The notes beneath the pieces are model-generated. The model ran no database searches and was not told where the DNA came from. It saw nothing but the letters and a program-made list of their open reading frames with translations. Both the position numbers and the translations under genes were made by a program. A stretch of DNA of 58,644 bases from Arthrobacter sp. CAU 1506 (GTDB lineage: Bacteria > Actinomycetota > Actinomycetes > Actinomycetales > Micrococcaceae): contig NZ_SUKC01000022.1 in NCBI RefSeq assembly GCF_005047635.1, forward strand, positions 1-58,644, given 5' to 3'. Each line of letters starts with the position of its first letter. The stretch's first letter is position 1. This document shows, piece after piece, positions 46,621 to 55,201 of this stretch.

Positions 46621-46938
46621 ATGGTTGGCATGAGTCTTCCCCCGGATCCTTTCGAAAACGACCCCCGCGCGCCGCAGACCCCGGGCGGCTCCACCGCGAC
46701 GATCGAGCGTGAAGAACTCCGCGAAGAGCTTGAGCCAGGCGACCGCGAACGCTTTGCGCACTATGTCCGCAAGGAAAAGATCATGGAGTCGGCACTGTCC
46801 GGCGAACCGGTGATCGCCCTGTGCGGTAAGGTCTGGGTGCCTGGTCGCGACCCGAACAAGTTCCCCGTCTGCCCCGACTGCAAGGCCATTTATGATGGCC
46901 TGCGCCCCGGCGGCGACGATTCCGGCAAGAAGAAGTAG
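46621..46938 (+). CDS. DUF3039 family protein
   Basis: The protein of about 105 residues is acidic at the start (EREELREELEPGDRERFAHYV) and has a zinc-knuckle-like CGKVWVPGRDPNKFPVCPDCK (Cys-X15-Cys-X2-Cys). The family is confined to actinobacteria and has no established function. ATG 46621 has AGGGG five bases upstream; ATG 46630 is the other choice. Because a terminator ends at 46601, its promoter is hard to place. Confidence 0.8.
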   Translation: MVGMSLPPDPFENDPRAPQTPGGSTATIEREELREELEPGDRERFAHYVRKEKIMESALSGEPVIALCGKVWVPGRDPNKFPVCPDCKAIYDGLRPGGDDSGKKK

Positions 46939-47022
46939 CGCTCCTACCCACCTGAAGCGGGCGCGTCCGGCGTCCGCTTACGCTGCCCCCTGCCTGCAAA
47001 GAAAGCTAGCCCTGGTTCCTTG

Positions 47023-48453
47023 ATGACCGAATCCACTGCCGTCCGCGCGCCCGGCGCCATGTCGGCTGCCTACCGGCCGCTGACGCTGGGTCTGCTGGCA
47101 GTGATTACGCTGGCGGCCTTCGAGGCAGTGGCGGTGGCGACGGCGATGCCCGTGGTGGCGGCCGACCTGGAAGGAAAGTCTGCCTACGGGCTGGCCTTCT
47201 CCATGTTCCTGACGGCCTCGCTGCTGGCCAGTGTGGTGGCCGGTGTATGGTGCGACGCCAAGGGGCCGCGCCCGGCGCTTGGTGCAGGGCTGGTGCTGAT
47301 GGTGGCCGGACTGGTGCTGTCCGGGGTGGCCGGGGAGTTCTGGATTTTCACCGCCGGCCGGGCCGTGGCCGGGCTGGGCGGCGGCTTCGCCATCGTGGCT
47401 GTCTATGTGATCATCGGGCAGGTCTATCCGCAGCGGATGCAGCCGGTGGTTTTCGGCTGGCTGGCAGCAGCCTGGGTGGTTCCCTCGCTGGTGGGGCCGC
47501 TGGCCGCCGGCGTGGTGGCGGAGTACATTTCCTGGCGACTGGTGTTCTACGGCGTGGCGCCAATCTTCCTGCTGGCCGTGCTGGTGATCTGGCCGCGGAC
47601 ACGCAGCGTGGGCGCACCGGAAAACCCGACGACAGACCGGCGCGCCGGACGCCTGCAGGCGGTGCGCGGCCTGATGCTGGCCGGCGGCGTGTTCCTGGCC
47701 CAGTGGGCACTGTTTGAAGCGGTCGCCGGCGGGACCGCCTGGCAGTTGGTCCTGTTGTATGCGCTGGCCGCTGGGGGAGTGGTGCTGGCGCTGGTGGCGC
47801 TGCCCAAGCTCATGCCGGCCGGGACCATGCGGCTGCGCCGTGGACTGCCCAGCGTGATCGCCACCCGGGGACTGATCAACCTGGCGTTCTTCGGCGCCGA
47901 GGCTTTCATTCCGCTGATGCTGGTGGCGGCGCACGGGATCTCGCCCGCCACCGCGGGCCTGGCCCTGACGGCTGGCGCGGTGGGCTGGAGCATCGGCTCC
48001 TGGCTGCAGGCACGCGTGCAGACCGCACGGCACCTGATGCTGGTGGGCGGCGCCGGTATCCTGACCGTCTGCATGGGGCTGATGGCGCTGGTCTCGGCGC
48101 CGTCCGTGCCGCTGTGGACGCTTATTTTGGTCTGGGCGCTGGCCGGGTTCTCCATGGGAGTGGCGTTGTCCACCACCTCGGTGCTGGTGCTGAAGATGTC
48201 CGCTCCCGAAGAGCGCGGACGCAACTCGGCGTCACTGCAGCTGGCCGACCAGCTGGGCGGCGTCGTGGGAACCGCGGGCGCGGGAGCGCTGTTTTCGCTG
48301 CTGCGCGATCCGGACAACCCCGGCGCGATCGGCGTCTACGTGGTGATGTGGCTGGTGCTGGCTGCGGTGGCTGCCGGCGGAATCGCCACCGGGTGGCGCA
48401 GCGCGGACCAGACGCAAGACAGACAGGAACAACGGGAGGAGGCCACCGAATGA
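47023..48453 (+). CDS. major facilitator superfamily transporter
   Basis: The 476-residue protein has 12 or more membrane helices and the MFS loop motif DAKGPRPALGAGLVLM between helices 2 and 3, in a form common in drug/metabolite exporters. Family position suggests a drug:H+ antiporter-like carrier; the cargo is unknown. ATG 47023 is chosen over an adjacent TTG. It overlaps the helicase gene by four bases (ATGA), an odd pairing of transporter and helicase that is nevertheless translationally coupled. Confidence 0.85.
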   Translation: MTESTAVRAPGAMSAAYRPLTLGLLAVITLAAFEAVAVATAMPVVAADLEGKSAYGLAFSMFLTASLLASVVAGVWCDAKGPRPALGAGLVLMVAGLVLSGVAGEFWIFTAGRAVAGLGGGFAIVAVYVIIGQVYPQRMQPVVFGWLAAAWVVPSLVGPLAAGVVAEYISWRLVFYGVAPIFLLAVLVIWPRTRSVGAPENPTTDRRAGRLQAVRGLMLAGGVFLAQWALFEAVAGGTAWQLVLLYALAAGGVVLALVALPKLMPAGTMRLRRGLPSVIATRGLINLAFFGAEAFIPLMLVAAHGISPATAGLALTAGAVGWSIGSWLQARVQTARHLMLVGGAGILTVCMGLMALVSAPSVPLWTLILVWALAGFSMGVALSTTSVLVLKMSAPEERGRNSASLQLADQLGGVVGTAGAGALFSLLRDPDNPGAIGVYVVMWLVLAAVAAGGIATGWRSADQTQDRQEQREEATE

Positions 48454-50237
48454 GCAATGACACACTATTTGGCGCGGGACCGGTGCTGCCGCCGGCATAC
48501 CCGGAGCGGGCCGCATGGGGAACGGCGCCCAAGCTACGCCAGTGGCAGGCCGAGGCCCTGCAAAAGTACTTCGAGATGGCGCCGCAGGACTTCCTCGCCG
48601 TGGCTACGCCCGGCGCCGGCAAGACAACCTTCGCGCTGCGCGTGGCCACCGAACTGGTGGATCGCGGCCTCGTCAACCGGATCACCATCGTGGCCCCGAC
48701 CGACCACCTCAAGCGGCAGTGGGCGGATGCCGCCGCCCGGGTAGGCCTCTCCATCGACCCGAACTTCAAGAACTCCGACGGTTCGCACGGCCGCGACTTC
48801 ATCGGCGTCGCCGTCACCTATGCGCAGGTGGCGATGAAACCGCTGCTGCACCGGGCCAAGACCGAAGCCGCGAAAACACTGGTGATCCTGGACGAAATCC
48901 ACCACGGCGGCGACGCGCTCAGCTGGGGCGACGGCATCCGCGAGGCCTTCGAACCGGCCGTCCGGCGGCTGGCGCTGACCGGCACCCCGTTCCGTTCCGA
49001 CACCGCGGCCATTCCCTTCGTGGAGTACGCCGAAGACAAGGACGGCATCCGCCGCTCGCGGGCCGATTACACCTACGGCTACGGCAGCGCGCTGCGCGAC
49101 CACGTGGTGCGCCCGGTGATGTTCATGGCCTACTCCGGCGAAATGCGGTGGCGGACCAGCTCGGGGGACGAGTACGCAGCATCGCTCGGCGAAGCCGCGG
49201 TGACCAAGGACATCACGGCGCAGGCGTGGCGGACGGCGTTGAACCCGCAAGGCCAGTGGATTCCCGCTGTGCTCGCCGCCGCCGACAAGCGGCTCACCGA
49301 GGTCCGCCGGGCCGTCCCCGACGCCGGCGGGCTGGTGATCGCCACCGACCACGACGACGCCCGTGCCTACGCCGGCCAGCTGAAGAAAATCACCGGCGAA
49401 TCCGCCACGATCATCCTCTCCGACGACGCCGGTGCCTCCGAGAAGATCGAGTCGTTCTCCGCCGGCGACAGCCGCTGGATGGTCGCCGTGCGGATGGTCT
49501 CCGAAGGCGTGGACGTCCCGCGGCTTTCGGTGGGTGTCTACGCCACCTCCACGGCCACGCCGCTGTTCTTCGCGCAGGCCGTGGGCCGTTTTGTGCGGGC
49601 CCGGAAGCGCGGCGAAACGGCGTCGGTCTTCCTGCCGTCGGTACCCAACCTGATGGAACTGGCCAACCAGATGGAACTGGAACGCGACCACGCGCTGGAC
49701 CGTCCGGACAAGGACAACGACGAAGGCTTCATTCCGGAAGAAGCGCTGATGGAGCAGGCCAACCGGGAAGACAAGGCCTCTGACGAGCTGACCAAGCAGA
49801 AGTTCGAGGCGCTGGACTCCCAGGCCTCCTTCGACCGCGTGCTGTTCGACGGCGCAGAGTTCGGCACCGGCGGCGAGATCGGCAGTGAAGACGAACTGGA
49901 CTTCCTGGGCATCCCCGGCCTGCTGGACGCCGAGCAGGTGGGCGTGCTGCTGCGGCAGCGCCAGCAGGAGCAGCAGACCCGTAAGCGGCAGCGGGCCGGA
50001 GGAGCGGCCGCGGTTGAGCCTGCGCCCGCCGTGGTGGACCACCGACAGCTGACCGAGTTGCGCAACCAGCTGGCCAAAAACGTCTCAGCGTGGTCGGCCC
50101 GCTCCGGCATGCCGCACGGCGTGGTCCACTCCGAGCTGCGCCGCGTCTGCGGCGGTCCCGCCGTGGCCCAGGCCAACGAAGAGCAGCTGAACAAGCGGCT
50201 GAAGAAACTCCAAGACTGGTTCATCGGCCGCAAATAA
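48450..50237 (+). CDS. superfamily 2 DEAD/DEAH-type helicase
   Basis: The 595-residue protein has motif I TPGAGKTTFALRVA, motif II DEIH in LVILDEIHHGG, motif III TGTPFR and motif VI QAVGRFVRARKR, typical of ResIII/UvrB-like SF2 translocases. The C-terminal 150 residues are a charged, Glu/Gln-rich helical region (RQRQQEQQTRKRQ). GGGAGGAGG precedes ATG 48450. The downstream repeats start nine bases after the stop. Confidence 0.9.
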   Translation: MSNDTLFGAGPVLPPAYPERAAWGTAPKLRQWQAEALQKYFEMAPQDFLAVATPGAGKTTFALRVATELVDRGLVNRITIVAPTDHLKRQWADAAARVGLSIDPNFKNSDGSHGRDFIGVAVTYAQVAMKPLLHRAKTEAAKTLVILDEIHHGGDALSWGDGIREAFEPAVRRLALTGTPFRSDTAAIPFVEYAEDKDGIRRSRADYTYGYGSALRDHVVRPVMFMAYSGEMRWRTSSGDEYAASLGEAAVTKDITAQAWRTALNPQGQWIPAVLAAADKRLTEVRRAVPDAGGLVIATDHDDARAYAGQLKKITGESATIILSDDAGASEKIESFSAGDSRWMVAVRMVSEGVDVPRLSVGVYATSTATPLFFAQAVGRFVRARKRGETASVFLPSVPNLMELANQMELERDHALDRPDKDNDEGFIPEEALMEQANREDKASDELTKQKFEALDSQASFDRVLFDGAEFGTGGEIGSEDELDFLGIPGLLDAEQVGVLLRQRQQEQQTRKRQRAGGAAAVEPAPAVVDHRQLTELRNQLAKNVSAWSARSGMPHGVVHSELRRVCGGPAVAQANEEQLNKRLKKLQDWFIGRK

Positions 50238-50245
50238 CGCTCCTC

Positions 50246-50284
50246 GGTGATCGACCAAGGCCGCTCGCGGCCGCGTGGAGATCC
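50246..50284 (+). repeat. palindromic repeat family A, copy 1 of the array
   Basis: The 39-bp element has left arm GGTGATCGACCAA, core GGCCGC-TC-GCGGCC and right arm GCGTGGAGATCC. It is repeated at 50344-50382 and 50512-50550, inverted at 50976-51014, and twice within hrpA. The core forms a tight 6-bp hairpin. Confidence 0.92.
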
Positions 50285-50335
50285 GCCCTGCGTGGAGATC
50301 CGCCCTGCGTGGAGATCCGCCCTGCGTGGAGATCC
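50285..50335 (+). repeat. three tandem 17-bp copies of the family A right arm
   Basis: GCCCTGCGTGGAGATCC occurs three times without change (50285-50301, 50302-50318, 50319-50335). Each repeats the right end of family A, so the array appears to have grown by duplication of that arm. Confidence 0.92.
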
Positions 50336-50343
50336 GCCCGCCC

Positions 50344-50382
50344 GGTGATCGACCAAGGCCGCTCGCGGCCGCGTGGAGATCC
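50344..50382 (+). repeat. palindromic repeat family A, copy 2
   Basis: This copy is identical to copy 1 over the 38-39 bp element, in the same orientation. A left-arm-only fragment (GGTGATCGACCAAA) follows at 50483-50496. Confidence 0.92.
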
Positions 50383-50396
50383 CGACGCGTAAAGGC

Positions 50397-50476
50397 CCGC
50401 GGTCGGAATTGCACGCGCTTAGACACCTCGCTCGTTCCTCGCTCGGCGATGCGCCGCTTAGCAATTCCGACCGCGG
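50397..50476 (+). repeat. long palindrome family B, copy 1
   Basis: Perfect 16-bp arms CCGCGGTCGGAATTGC and GCAATTCCGACCGCGG enclose a 48-base segment containing CTTAGACACCTCGCTCG and GGCGATGCGCCGCTTA. The same inner segment recurs inverted at 51068-51136 with one base different. It lies on the far side of the GIY-YIG gene from copy 2. Confidence 0.92.
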
Positions 50477-50511
50477 TACCCCGGTGATCGACCAAAAGCG
50501 ATTGCATCCCC

Positions 50512-50550
50512 GGTGATCGACCAAGGCCGCTCGCGGCCGCGTGGAGATCC
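50512..50550 (+). repeat. palindromic repeat family A, copy 3
   Basis: This is a third full copy in the same orientation, 46 bases downstream of the GIY-YIG stop codon (the gene is on the opposite strand). The rest of 50238-50595 holds only these repeats and no gene. Confidence 0.92.
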
Positions 50551-50595
50551 AAGCCTGTCGCTGCTCCGACAACCCGACGGTCAGCTGCCGTCGGC

Positions 50596-50865
50596 CTACT
50601 TCATATCGCTCTTGATCTCGTCCACTCTGCCCTCAATCAGGGCAATTCGTTTGGCACGGCTCCAGTTCTGAACCTGCTTCTCACGTACAAACGCGTCTTC
50701 TACCCGGCTGAATTCTTCGCAGTACACAAGACGCACGGGCCTGCGGCGGGCGGTATAGGCAGCGCCTTCACCGGATCCGTGCTCGCTGATCCGCCGTTCC
50801 AGGTCCCACGTACTCCCAACGTAAAAGCTGCCGTCCGCGCACTGCAGGATGTACATGTATGGCAT
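50596..50865 (-). CDS. small GIY-YIG nuclease domain protein, flanked by inverted repeats
   Basis: The 89-residue protein is a single GIY-YIG domain of the UPF0213/YhbQ-like type. MYILQCADGSFYVGST supplies the two tyrosine motifs, DLERRISEH the catalytic arginine helix, and EDAFVREKQVQNWSRAKR the metal-binding glutamate. ATG 50865 has GGGAGG at a good distance. Relatives include structure-specific nucleases and proteins without proven activity. It stands alone, with family A and B palindromes on both sides, which suggests that it acts on or spreads them; this is inference. Confidence 0.88.
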   Translation of the reverse strand: MPYMYILQCADGSFYVGSTWDLERRISEHGSGEGAAYTARRRPVRLVYCEEFSRVEDAFVREKQVQNWSRAKRIALIEGRVDEIKSDMK

Positions 50866-50975
50866 GCCGCCTCCCGTCCGGAGGACCAGTGTGCCAAAAA
50901 GTTGCGGTCTCGGCAGGCTGTTTCCACAGGGCACCGGCGAGCGGGATCTGCCCGCGGCCGGATCTCCACGCAGGC

Positions 50976-51014
50976 GGATCTCCACGCGGCCGCAAGCGGC
51001 CTTGGTCGATCACC
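50976..51014 (-). repeat. palindromic repeat family A, inverted copy 4
   Basis: The inverted 39-bp element has a TT loop in place of TC in the core (GGCCGC-TT-GCGGCC). Partial arms surround it: GATCTCCACG at 50961-50970, GCGATCACCGG near 51021 and TTTGGTCGATCACC near 51043. Confidence 0.9.
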
Positions 51015-51067
51015 GGAGGGGCGATCACCGGGCGCGGGGGCCTTTGGTCGATCACCGGGGCCGGAGG

Positions 51068-51136
51068 CCGGAATCGCTAAGCGGCGCATCGCCGAGCGAG
51101 GAACGAGCGAGGTGTCTAAGCCGCGTGCGATTCCGG
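51068..51136 (-). repeat. long palindrome family B, inverted copy 2
   Basis: Arms CCGGAATCGC and GCGATTCCGG (10 bp, perfect) enclose the same inner segment as copy 1, reversed. Another arm (GCGATTCCGG) appears at 51149-51158. With copy 1 it brackets 740 bp that contain only the GIY-YIG gene and repeats. The 50866-51157 gap holds nothing else recognisable. Confidence 0.9.
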
Positions 51137-51157
51137 CGCAGGCCCGGGCGATTCCGG

Positions 51158-51775
51158 CTACTTGATGACGTCGATGCCGTTGTCGCGGAATTCGGCCAGC
51201 GTTCTTTCTACGCGTTCCGCGTTGATGCCGGCCGACAGCGCCAGGTGCACTGACGTGGCGTAACCGGCTTGTGCGGCATCCAGCGCCGTCTGGCGGACGC
51301 AGTAGTCGGTTGCCAGCCCGGCCACCACCACTTCATCCACCTCGTGTTCCTGCAGCCAGTCGTCCAGGCTGGGCATCTCGGTGTCTTCTTCTTCCTCGTC
51401 GCCGTCGCGCTCGCCGGTGGCGACTTCGTCAGCCGGTGCCAGCAGGCCGTCGAAGCCGGAATAGCCGGCGTCGTACTGGCCCTTGCGGAAGTAGGCGTCG
51501 ATCCGGTCGGTGTCCAGATCGGGGTGCAAGTCCGCCCCGCGCGTGCCGGCCACGCAGTGCCGCGGCCAGCTGTCCACGAAGTCCGGTTCGTCGGCGAAGT
51601 GGCCGCCCGGATCCACATGCCAGTCCTGGGTGGCCACCACGACGTCGTATTCATCAGGCCGGGTGTCCAAGTGCTCGCTGATGTCCGCGGCGGTCTTCGC
51701 GCCGCCGTCGACCGCCAAGGTGCCTCCTTCGCAGAAGTCGTTCTGGACGTCGACAATGATCAGTGCCCGGGTCAT
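51158..51775 (-). CDS. pncA: nicotinamidase
   Basis: The 205-residue isochorismatase-fold enzyme converts nicotinamide to nicotinate for NAD salvage; homologues also activate pyrazinamide. The catalytic triad is the Asp in IVDVQNDFCEGG, the Lys in YFRKGQYDAGYSGF and the Cys in GLATDYCVRQTALDA. Metal ligands are in DWHVDPGGHF. An acidic insert (ERDGDEEEEDTE) precedes the last helices. Its ATG overlaps the pncB stop (ATGA), linking both steps of the pathway. Confidence 0.95.
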   Translation of the reverse strand: MTRALIIVDVQNDFCEGGTLAVDGGAKTAADISEHLDTRPDEYDVVVATQDWHVDPGGHFADEPDFVDSWPRHCVAGTRGADLHPDLDTDRIDAYFRKGQYDAGYSGFDGLLAPADEVATGERDGDEEEEDTEMPSLDDWLQEHEVDEVVVAGLATDYCVRQTALDAAQAGYATSVHLALSAGINAERVERTLAEFRDNGIDVIK

Positions 51776-53109
51776 GACTGCTCCTCGAACTCGGTGGGAA
51801 TGGCGGCCTCGCCGCGCTGCAACCGGTGTACCGCGCCGGGCAGCTCGGCCATGGAAGCGGCGTGGCGTTCAGCGGCGCGGCGGACGCCTTCGGCGCCGGT
51901 CCAGCCGTCCGCCAGCTTGCCGTTGGCGATGAATTGTTGCAACAGCGGCCGGTCGTTGCCGTCGTCGAAAGGCTGGCGGCCAATGCCGATCACCTCGGCC
52001 GTGGCGGCGCCCCGCTGGTTCAGCCGGCGCAGCGCATACTTTCGTCCGCCCACGGAAATCTTGTTCTTCGATGCCTTCGCCACCGAAACCTGTTCGCCGT
52101 CCGCGCCCTCGCGGCTGACCAGCTTGTAGACCATGCTGGCGGTGGGCGCGCCGGACCCGGTGACCAGGGCGGTGCCGACGCCGTAGGAGTCCACCGGCGC
52201 CGAGGCCAGCGCGGCGATGGCGTATTCGTCCAGATCGGAGGTGACGGTGATGCGGGTGTGGTGGTTGCCCAGATCATCCAGCAACTTGCGCACCCATTGC
52301 GCCTGGGCGATCAGATCGCCGGAATCCAGCCGCACTCCGCCCAACTCGGGACCAGCCAAGTCCACCGCCGTACGGACGGCGGTCTCGACGTCGTACGTGT
52401 CTGCCAGCAGGGTGGTCCCCACGCCCAGCGAAGCCAGCTGCGCTTCGAACGCCTTCTGCTCGCTGTCATGCAGCAAGGTGAAGGAATGGGCGGCCGTGCC
52501 CACCGTCTTGACGCCGTAGCGGTACCCGGCTTCCAAGTTGGAGGTGCTGGAGAAGCCGCCGATCACGGCGGCACGGGCAGCAGCCACGGCCGATTCCTCA
52601 TGCGTGCGCCTGGACCCCATCTCGATGCAGGGCCGGCCGCCCGCCGCGCCCGTCATCCGGGACGCTGCCGACGCGATGGCGCTGTCATGGTTCAGCACGG
52701 ACAGGATGAACGTCTCCAGCACGCATGCTTCGGCGAAACTGGACTCCACAATCAGGATCGGCGAGTAGGGGAAGTAAGCCTCGCCCTCGGCATAGCCGTA
52801 GATGTCGCCGGAAAAACGGAAGTTGGCCAGCCAGTCGATGGTCTTCGCGTCCACCACGTCGGTGCGGGCCAGGAAGTCGAGCTGGTCTTCGGTGAAGGTG
52901 AAGTGTTCAATCCCTTCCAGGACGCGACCGGTGCCGGCCACCACTCCGTACCGCCGCCCCTCGGGCAGCCGCCGGGCGAAGGCCTCGAAGACGGAGCGCC
53001 GGTGGGCTGCGCCGGAATGCAGGGCGGCCTGCAGCATGGTCAGCTCATAGTGGTCGGTGTACAGGGAGGTGCTGGGGTGCTTCCAGCCGGCTGCAGTGTT
53101 CACATCCAC
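51772..53109 (-). CDS. pncB: nicotinate phosphoribosyltransferase
   Basis: The 445-residue enzyme joins nicotinate and PRPP to give nicotinate mononucleotide. Motifs are TSLYTDHYELTMLQAAL at the N-terminus, the phosphorylated-His region around MGSRRTHEESAV and the PRPP-binding VRLDSGDLIAQA and TSDLDEYAI. GTG 53109 has AGGA upstream and gives the family N-terminus; a frame extending to 53568 is open but would run through the clpS region. It is divergent from clpS, as in other actinobacteria. Confidence 0.94.
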   Translation of the reverse strand: MDVNTAAGWKHPSTSLYTDHYELTMLQAALHSGAAHRRSVFEAFARRLPEGRRYGVVAGTGRVLEGIEHFTFTEDQLDFLARTDVVDAKTIDWLANFRFSGDIYGYAEGEAYFPYSPILIVESSFAEACVLETFILSVLNHDSAIASAASRMTGAAGGRPCIEMGSRRTHEESAVAAARAAVIGGFSSTSNLEAGYRYGVKTVGTAAHSFTLLHDSEQKAFEAQLASLGVGTTLLADTYDVETAVRTAVDLAGPELGGVRLDSGDLIAQAQWVRKLLDDLGNHHTRITVTSDLDEYAIAALASAPVDSYGVGTALVTGSGAPTASMVYKLVSREGADGEQVSVAKASKNKISVGGRKYALRRLNQRGAATAEVIGIGRQPFDDGNDRPLLQQFIANGKLADGWTGAEGVRRAAERHAASMAELPGAVHRLQRGEAAIPTEFEEQS

Positions 53110-53190
53110 GACTCTAATCCTGTGTTCGCCGTCTGAGTACTTCGGGGCTTCCGGCGGGCCCCGAAGCGGCGCCTGCCTACAATGGAAGCC

Positions 53191-53523
53191 ATGACCGTGA
53201 GCATGCTTCCCTCCTGCACAACTGTGCTGGACGCGGATATTGAGACCTCCCGCCGCACGGAATCCTCCGAACTCACGGCCAAAGACGTCCCGTGGGTCGT
53301 CATCGTGTGGAACGATCCAGTCAACCTGATGAGCTACGTCAGCTATGTCTTTCAGAGCTACTTCGGCTACTCGGAGGGCAAGGCGCACAAACTGATGCTC
53401 GAAGTGCACCAGCTGGGCAAATCCGTGGTGGCCACCGGTAGCCGCGAGCAAGCCGAGCGGGACACGGTGGCGATGCACTCGTTTGGCCTGTGGGCCACCT
53501 ACCAGAAGGCGGACCAGGCGTAG
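53191..53523 (+). CDS. clpS: ATP-dependent Clp protease adaptor ClpS
   Basis: The adaptor of about 110 residues delivers N-degron substrates to ClpAP or ClpCP. It has a disordered N-terminus and the core VVIVWNDPVNLMSYVSYVFQ, whose Asn-Asp pair binds the N-terminal residue of the substrate, followed by KLMLEVHQLGKSVVATGSRE. ATG 53191 fits family starts; ATG 53182 is possible. The stop is directly followed by the DUF2017 ATG. Confidence 0.93.
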   Translation: MTVSMLPSCTTVLDADIETSRRTESSELTAKDVPWVVIVWNDPVNLMSYVSYVFQSYFGYSEGKAHKLMLEVHQLGKSVVATGSREQAERDTVAMHSFGLWATYQKADQA

Positions 53524-54099
53524 ATGGCCAAGGCATTCAAGCGCACCCGCAAGGGGATCACCGGGCACCTTGAGCCCGCCGAGCGCGAACTGATCGGAAA
53601 GCTGTTTGGGGACGTCATCTCCATGCTGGAGATAGACCGGAAAGACGAGGATCCGCTGGCGGCGATGGTGGGCCTGGACCTCGACGCCGCCAAGCCCCAG
53701 GACGCGGCGCTGCTGCGGCTACTGCCTGACGCAGTGGAGCACGACGACGGCGAGGCGCTGGAGTTCCGCAGGCTCACCGAACGCTCACTGCGCGAGGACA
53801 AGCTCGGGGCGCTGCGCGCCAGCGCGCTGCTGCTGGAACACACGCCGTTGCAGCTGACCGACGAGCAGGCCCGGCTCTTCGCGCGCGCCACCAACGACGT
53901 GCGGCTGGTGCTGGCCGAGCGGCTGGACATCCGCACCGACGAGGACGCGCAGGCGCTGCATGAGATCGACGACTGGTCCCAGGCCGAGGACCTGGAGACC
54001 TACCTGGCGCTGGTCTACAACTTCATGACCTGGCTTCAGGAAACGCTCATGCAGGCTCTGCTGGACGGGTTGGAACGCCACTCCGGCCGCGAGGGCTGA
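53524..54099 (+). CDS. DUF2017 family protein
   Basis: The 191-residue, largely helical and acidic protein has the family opening [20 protein letters not shown] and a closing helix [20 protein letters not shown]. The family always lies next to clpS in actinobacteria (Rv1332 in M. tuberculosis), which suggests a role with the Clp system, but none is shown. It begins on the base after the clpS stop. Confidence 0.88.
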   Translation: MAKAFKRTRKGITGHLEPAERELIGKLFGDVISMLEIDRKDEDPLAAMVGLDLDAAKPQDAALLRLLPDAVEHDDGEALEFRRLTERSLREDKLGALRASALLLEHTPLQLTDEQARLFARATNDVRLVLAERLDIRTDEDAQALHEIDDWSQAEDLETYLALVYNFMTWLQETLMQALLDGLERHSGREG

Positions 54100-54232
54100 G
54101 CTCCGCGGCGCCGCGGACAGCGGCAGTTTGGACGCCGGCAGGGCTGTGAGATGGCTTACAGAAGCCGCCCAGAAGTTCGCCCAACCGGCCATCGGCGTCT
54201 TATCCTCTAGTGAATATGAGCCCGGAAAGGCA

Positions 54233-55201
54233 GTGACACGGAAGATGTTGATCCAACCCGCAGCTCCGATCGGCATTTTCGATTCCGGGGTGGGCGGGCT
54301 GACTGTTGCCCGGTCGGTCATCGACCAGCTGCCGAATGAGTCCATTCTGTACGTGGGGGACACGGCCAACGGCCCCTACGGTCCGCTGCCGATCGCCGAA
54401 GTGCGCGCTAATGCGCTGGGCGTGATGGATGAACTGGTCGACGCCGGCGTCAAGCTCCTGGTCATTGCCTGCAACTCAGCCTCCGCCGCGGTGCTGCGGG
54501 ACGCCCGGGAGCGGTACACCGCGCGCTACGGCATTCCGGTGATCGAGGTAATCCAGCCGGCTGTCCGCCGCGCTGTCGCCTCCACCCGCAGCGGCCGGAT
54601 CGGCGTGATCGGCACGTCGGCCACGGTCGGTTCCCGCGCCTACGAGGACACCTTCGCCGCCGCGCCACATCTGGACGTGACCTCCGTGGCCTGTCCCCGG
54701 TTTGTGGAGTACGTGGAAGCCGGCGTGACCGCTGGGCAGGAGCTGCTGTCCACCGCCGAGGAGTATCTGGAGCCGCTCAAGCGGGCAGACGTTGACACCC
54801 TGGTGCTGGGCTGCACCCACTATCCGCTGCTGACCGGCGTCATCTCCTACGTCATGGGCGACGGCGTCACGCTGGTGTCCAGTGCGGAAGAGACCGCCAA
54901 GGACGTCTACCGTGCACTGGTTTCGCACGATCTGCTGCGACCGGAAGGAACACCGGGCCAGCACCACTTTGTGGCCACCGGCGATGCCGAGTCCTTCGAG
55001 GTGCTGGCGCGCCGGTTCCTGGGGCCGGAAGTAATCGCCGTGGAGCATGTGGACCACGTGGCCGCACAATATCCCACCGGCAGCATGGCGCGGATTACTC
55101 CGGAAATGATTGCCGCTGCACGCGCCGGTGCCCCATCCGCACCCAGGATCTCGCCGTTTGCCGCCACGGCATCGGAGCCCCATCAGGGGGAGCGGGCATG
55201 A
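54233..55201 (+). CDS. murI: glutamate racemase
   Basis: This enzyme of about 322 residues makes D-glutamate for peptidoglycan. The two catalytic cysteines are in IACNSASAA and [11 protein letters not shown], and the Asp of [11 protein letters not shown] is conserved. It has a C-terminal extension of about 40 residues (Ala/Pro-rich) beyond the usual 270-280. GTG 54233 follows GGAAAGG closely; ATG 54245 is the alternative. It overlaps the next gene by four bases. Confidence 0.93.
   Translation: MTRKMLIQPAAPIGIFDSGVGGLTVARSVIDQLPNESILYVGDTANGPYGPLPIAEVRANALGVMDELVDAGVKLLVIACNSASAAVLRDARERYTARYGIPVIEVIQPAVRRAVASTRSGRIGVIGTSATVGSRAYEDTFAAAPHLDVTSVACPRFVEYVEAGVTAGQELLSTAEEYLEPLKRADVDTLVLGCTHYPLLTGVISYVMGDGVTLVSSAEETAKDVYRALVSHDLLRPEGTPGQHHFVATGDAESFEVLARRFLGPEVIAVEHVDHVAAQYPTGSMARITPEMIAAARAGAPSAPRISPFAATASEPHQGERA

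Noticed and set aside
50866-50985. Extension of the GIY-YIG protein to a start at 50985
   Set aside because: The added 40 residues are encoded mainly by the repeat arms, while ATG 50865 has GGGAGG upstream and gives the family N-terminus.
50246-51136. CRISPR array
   Set aside because: The repeats are palindromes of several sizes with irregular spacing and inverted copies, no unique spacers of constant length exist, and no cas gene is near.
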